A stretch of DNA of 64,000 nucleotides from Paenibacillus assamensis DSM 18201 (GTDB taxonomy: Bacteria; Bacillota; Bacilli; Paenibacillales; Paenibacillaceae). The stretch spans positions 1 to 64,000 of the forward strand of contig NZ_AULU01000018.1 of assembly GCF_000422445.1 (NCBI RefSeq), in the 5' to 3' direction. Under the pieces are notes generated by a model that saw nothing but the letters and a program-made list of their open reading frames with translations, was not told where the DNA came from and searched no databases. The position numbers and the translations under genes are program-made. Each line of letters opens with the position of its first letter. Position 1 is the first letter of the stretch. This document shows positions 62,307 to 64,000 of the stretch, piece by piece.

Positions 62307-64000
62307 ATGTGGAATATAACGAAGCATTGGTTTTGGTATGACTGGATGTTTTTTTTCGTTCGATCAGTAAGCTTGTTAAGCATTTCCATAGGCACACTAG
62401 TAAATCAATTACCACTTTCTGTGCCATCATGGTTCATCATCTTTACTGCCATTTTGACCATTTCGATACCATTCCTTATCCAGCAATTCAGTAAGAAATG
62501 GTATCTGTTCTCGGAAATTGTACTAACTGGTTCATTTTGTATGTATCTTACTTCTTATGAACCACAGCTATCTTGGCAATTTGTCATATTTGCATTTGTA
62601 ATTGGATTTTACAGTGACAGAAGCAATTATATGTGGGCAGCACTGCCCACTATCTTTATCATCCCTGGTTTCAACGCATGGCAGATTAACGAGCCTATTG
62701 AAGTTATTATTTTCAACTATATGTTTAATCATGGTGCAGTATTTGCCCTTGGCTATGCCTTTCAGGTGCTTGCCTTAAACCATAAACAGAGTCGAATTAT
62801 TCAAGAGCAGAAAAAAGTACTGGAGCAGCACATTAATCAGATCGAGGAACTTACCCTGAAAGAGGAGCGGAACCGACTGTCACATGAATTGCATGACACG
62901 ATCGGCCATACGCTCACCTCACTAATCGTAGGCATGGAATCGTTAAAGACGTCCTTCCCTTCCAATCAAAGCGAGCGAATAGATACCCTTGTCGAATTGG
63001 CCCGTAATGGGCTGGATAATATTCGCCAGCATCTGCATCATTTGTCCGTAACGCCAATGAGCCAATCTTTAACGGATTCTTTGCAACAGCTTATCGAAGA
63101 GTTCACGAAAGCGACTGGGGTAACCGTGAACTTCCGCACGTTCGGAAATGAAGTTTCGATTACGAAACAGATAAGTTTCTGCTTGTATCGCTGTCTCCAA
63201 GAATCGCTCACCAACGCTGTTCGACACGGGCAAGCGAGCACGATACAAGTTCAATTATTTTATGATAATCAGCAACTACGCTTGCAAATTGAAGATAACG
63301 GCATTGGCATGGAACAAGTACGATACGGCTTCGGGTTATCCGGAATGAAGGAACGTTTAGATGAATGCACAGGCAGTCTAGCTGTACATTCTCGCTCTAA
63401 TGAAGGAACGGTCATTATCTGTACACTCCCTGTAAAAGTAGAAGCTGTACACTCAAGAATTCGACTCCTACTCGTCGATGATCAATCTATTATTACGGAA
63501 AGTTTGCAGCGCATTCTGGAACAACAGCCTGACCTCAAAGTTATTGGAACAGCCGACAACGGTCAGCAAGCTTTAGAACGATGTGCGCTCGATCAGCCTG
63601 ACCTTGTACTTATGGACGTTCGCATGCCAGAAATGGATGGTATCGAAGCGCTGCGTGAAATGAAACAGCGCTGGCCTCAAATGAAAGTTGTTTTACTGAC
63701 CACATTTGAAGATGTGTCGCAAGCTGTCAAATCGATAGAGCTTGGTGCAGAAGGATATATGCTTAAGTCGATTCATCCGCGAGACTTAATCGAGGCAATA
63801 AAGCTTATTCATAGCGGAGGAACATGGATTGATCAGAACATTACCGTTCAAGTGTTCGAGGAGATGAAGCGCCAACGGGAACAGTTAGGTAATCAAAATT
63901 ATTCCCCGGAAAATAATCCGTATGGAATTACGAAACGAGAGTTAGAAATTTTGCAGCATTTAAGCAACGGATTGCGCTACAAATCAATTGCAGCCAAGTT
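62307..64000 (+). CDS. Histidine kinase-response regulator fusion (NarL/LuxR type), right end cut
   Basis: One open frame from ATG 62307 to the window edge (564 codons, no stop). Order: membrane region with about five segments (1-160), HisKA_3 (RNRLSHELHDTIGHTL, H196), ATPase (QESLTNAVRHG, EDNGIGM, YGFGLSGMKERL), receiver (IRLLLVDDQ from about 385, acceptor D437 in LMDVRMPEMDG) and the beginning of a LuxR helix-turn-helix (TKRELEILQHLSNGL). Normally kinase and regulator of this class are two genes; here no stop or start separates them. With the sensor gene it probably forms a three-domain signalling unit. Confidence 0.85.
   Translation, partial: MWNITKHWFWYDWMFFFVRSVSLLSISIGTLVNQLPLSVPSWFIIFTAILTISIPFLIQQFSKKWYLFSEIVLTGSFCMYLTSYEPQLSWQFVIFAFVIGFYSDRSNYMWAALPTIFIIPGFNAWQINEPIEVIIFNYMFNHGAVFALGYAFQVLALNHKQSRIIQEQKKVLEQHINQIEELTLKEERNRLSHELHDTIGHTLTSLIVGMESLKTSFPSNQSERIDTLVELARNGLDNIRQHLHHLSVTPMSQSLTDSLQQLIEEFTKATGVTVNFRTFGNEVSITKQISFCLYRCLQESLTNAVRHGQASTIQVQLFYDNQQLRLQIEDNGIGMEQVRYGFGLSGMKERLDECTGSLAVHSRSNEGTVIICTLPVKVEAVHSRIRLLLVDDQSIITESLQRILEQQPDLKVIGTADNGQQALERCALDQPDLVLMDVRMPEMDGIEALREMKQRWPQMKVVLLTTFEDVSQAVKSIELGAEGYMLKSIHPRDLIEAIKLIHSGGTWIDQNITVQVFEEMKRQREQLGNQNYSPENNPYGITKRELEILQHLSNGLRYKSIAAK

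Noticed and set aside
1-64000. CRISPR arrays, insertion sequences, prophage genes or tRNA genes
   Set aside because: I found no regularly spaced repeats, transposase-like frames, phage proteins or tRNA cloverleaf sequences by reading; a covariance-model scan would be decisive for tRNAs.

Overview
The window looks like a chromosomal segment of a Paenibacillus-type Bacillales bacterium. The 5' end of a 16S rRNA gene at the left edge has a Bacillus-type leader. It is followed by the ygxA-ygzB-perR neighbourhood known next to an rrn operon in Bacillus. Sporulation genes (YyaC), a SigB locus, strong AGGAGG ribosome sites and GTG/TTG starts fit the same group. I see no phage, transposon, tRNA or CRISPR array.

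Layout. 1-4.7 kb: rrn promoters, ygxA, ygzB, a membrane-anchored GH18 protein, perR. 4.7-7.3 kb: an ECF sigma operon with a membrane protein and a DUF4097 protein. 7.6-10.9 kb: gatCAB. 11.6-16.3 kb: a two-component system driving a lantibiotic-immunity-type ABC transporter. 16.5-31.4 kb: housekeeping and accessory genes (MBL hydrolase, thioredoxin-like, DedA, cupredoxin, O-antigen-ligase-type protein, PilZ, methyltransferase, YyaC, CutC/asparaginase, PAP2, YtxH) plus a 30-codon holin-like peptide gene. 31.5-39.3 kb: an amino-acid permease, then a SigB operon (receiver-PP2C, CheR, receiver-kinase, RsbV, RsbW, SigB) and three candidate SigB promoters in front of small stress genes. 39.4-44.3 kb: tcyP, ThpR, GtrA and two decayed genes (YvdD/LOG-like and MazG-like).

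44.4-49.1 kb carries a ComX-ComP-ComA-like quorum-sensing cassette. The 59-codon comX-like gene is easy to miss and overlaps comP, which begins with TTG. No comQ lies beside it. Upstream are a 34-codon Cys-containing peptide gene with its own promoter and a protein resembling the C-terminal (thiopeptide-type) domain of lanthipeptide dehydratases. This is the most unusual locus of the window. A strongly structured non-coding stretch separates it from a TetR gene with a large palindromic operator.

51-56.2 kb holds a NUDIX/NrtR-like protein, two divergent RtcB RNA-ligase paralogues around an unknown 241-residue protein, and a 41-codon gene with its own promoter and terminator. 56.2-64 kb has an acyltransferase, a single-domain and a two-domain beta-lactamase-fold serine hydrolase, a membrane 'sensor' protein, and a histidine kinase fused in one frame to a LuxR-type response regulator that runs off the right edge.
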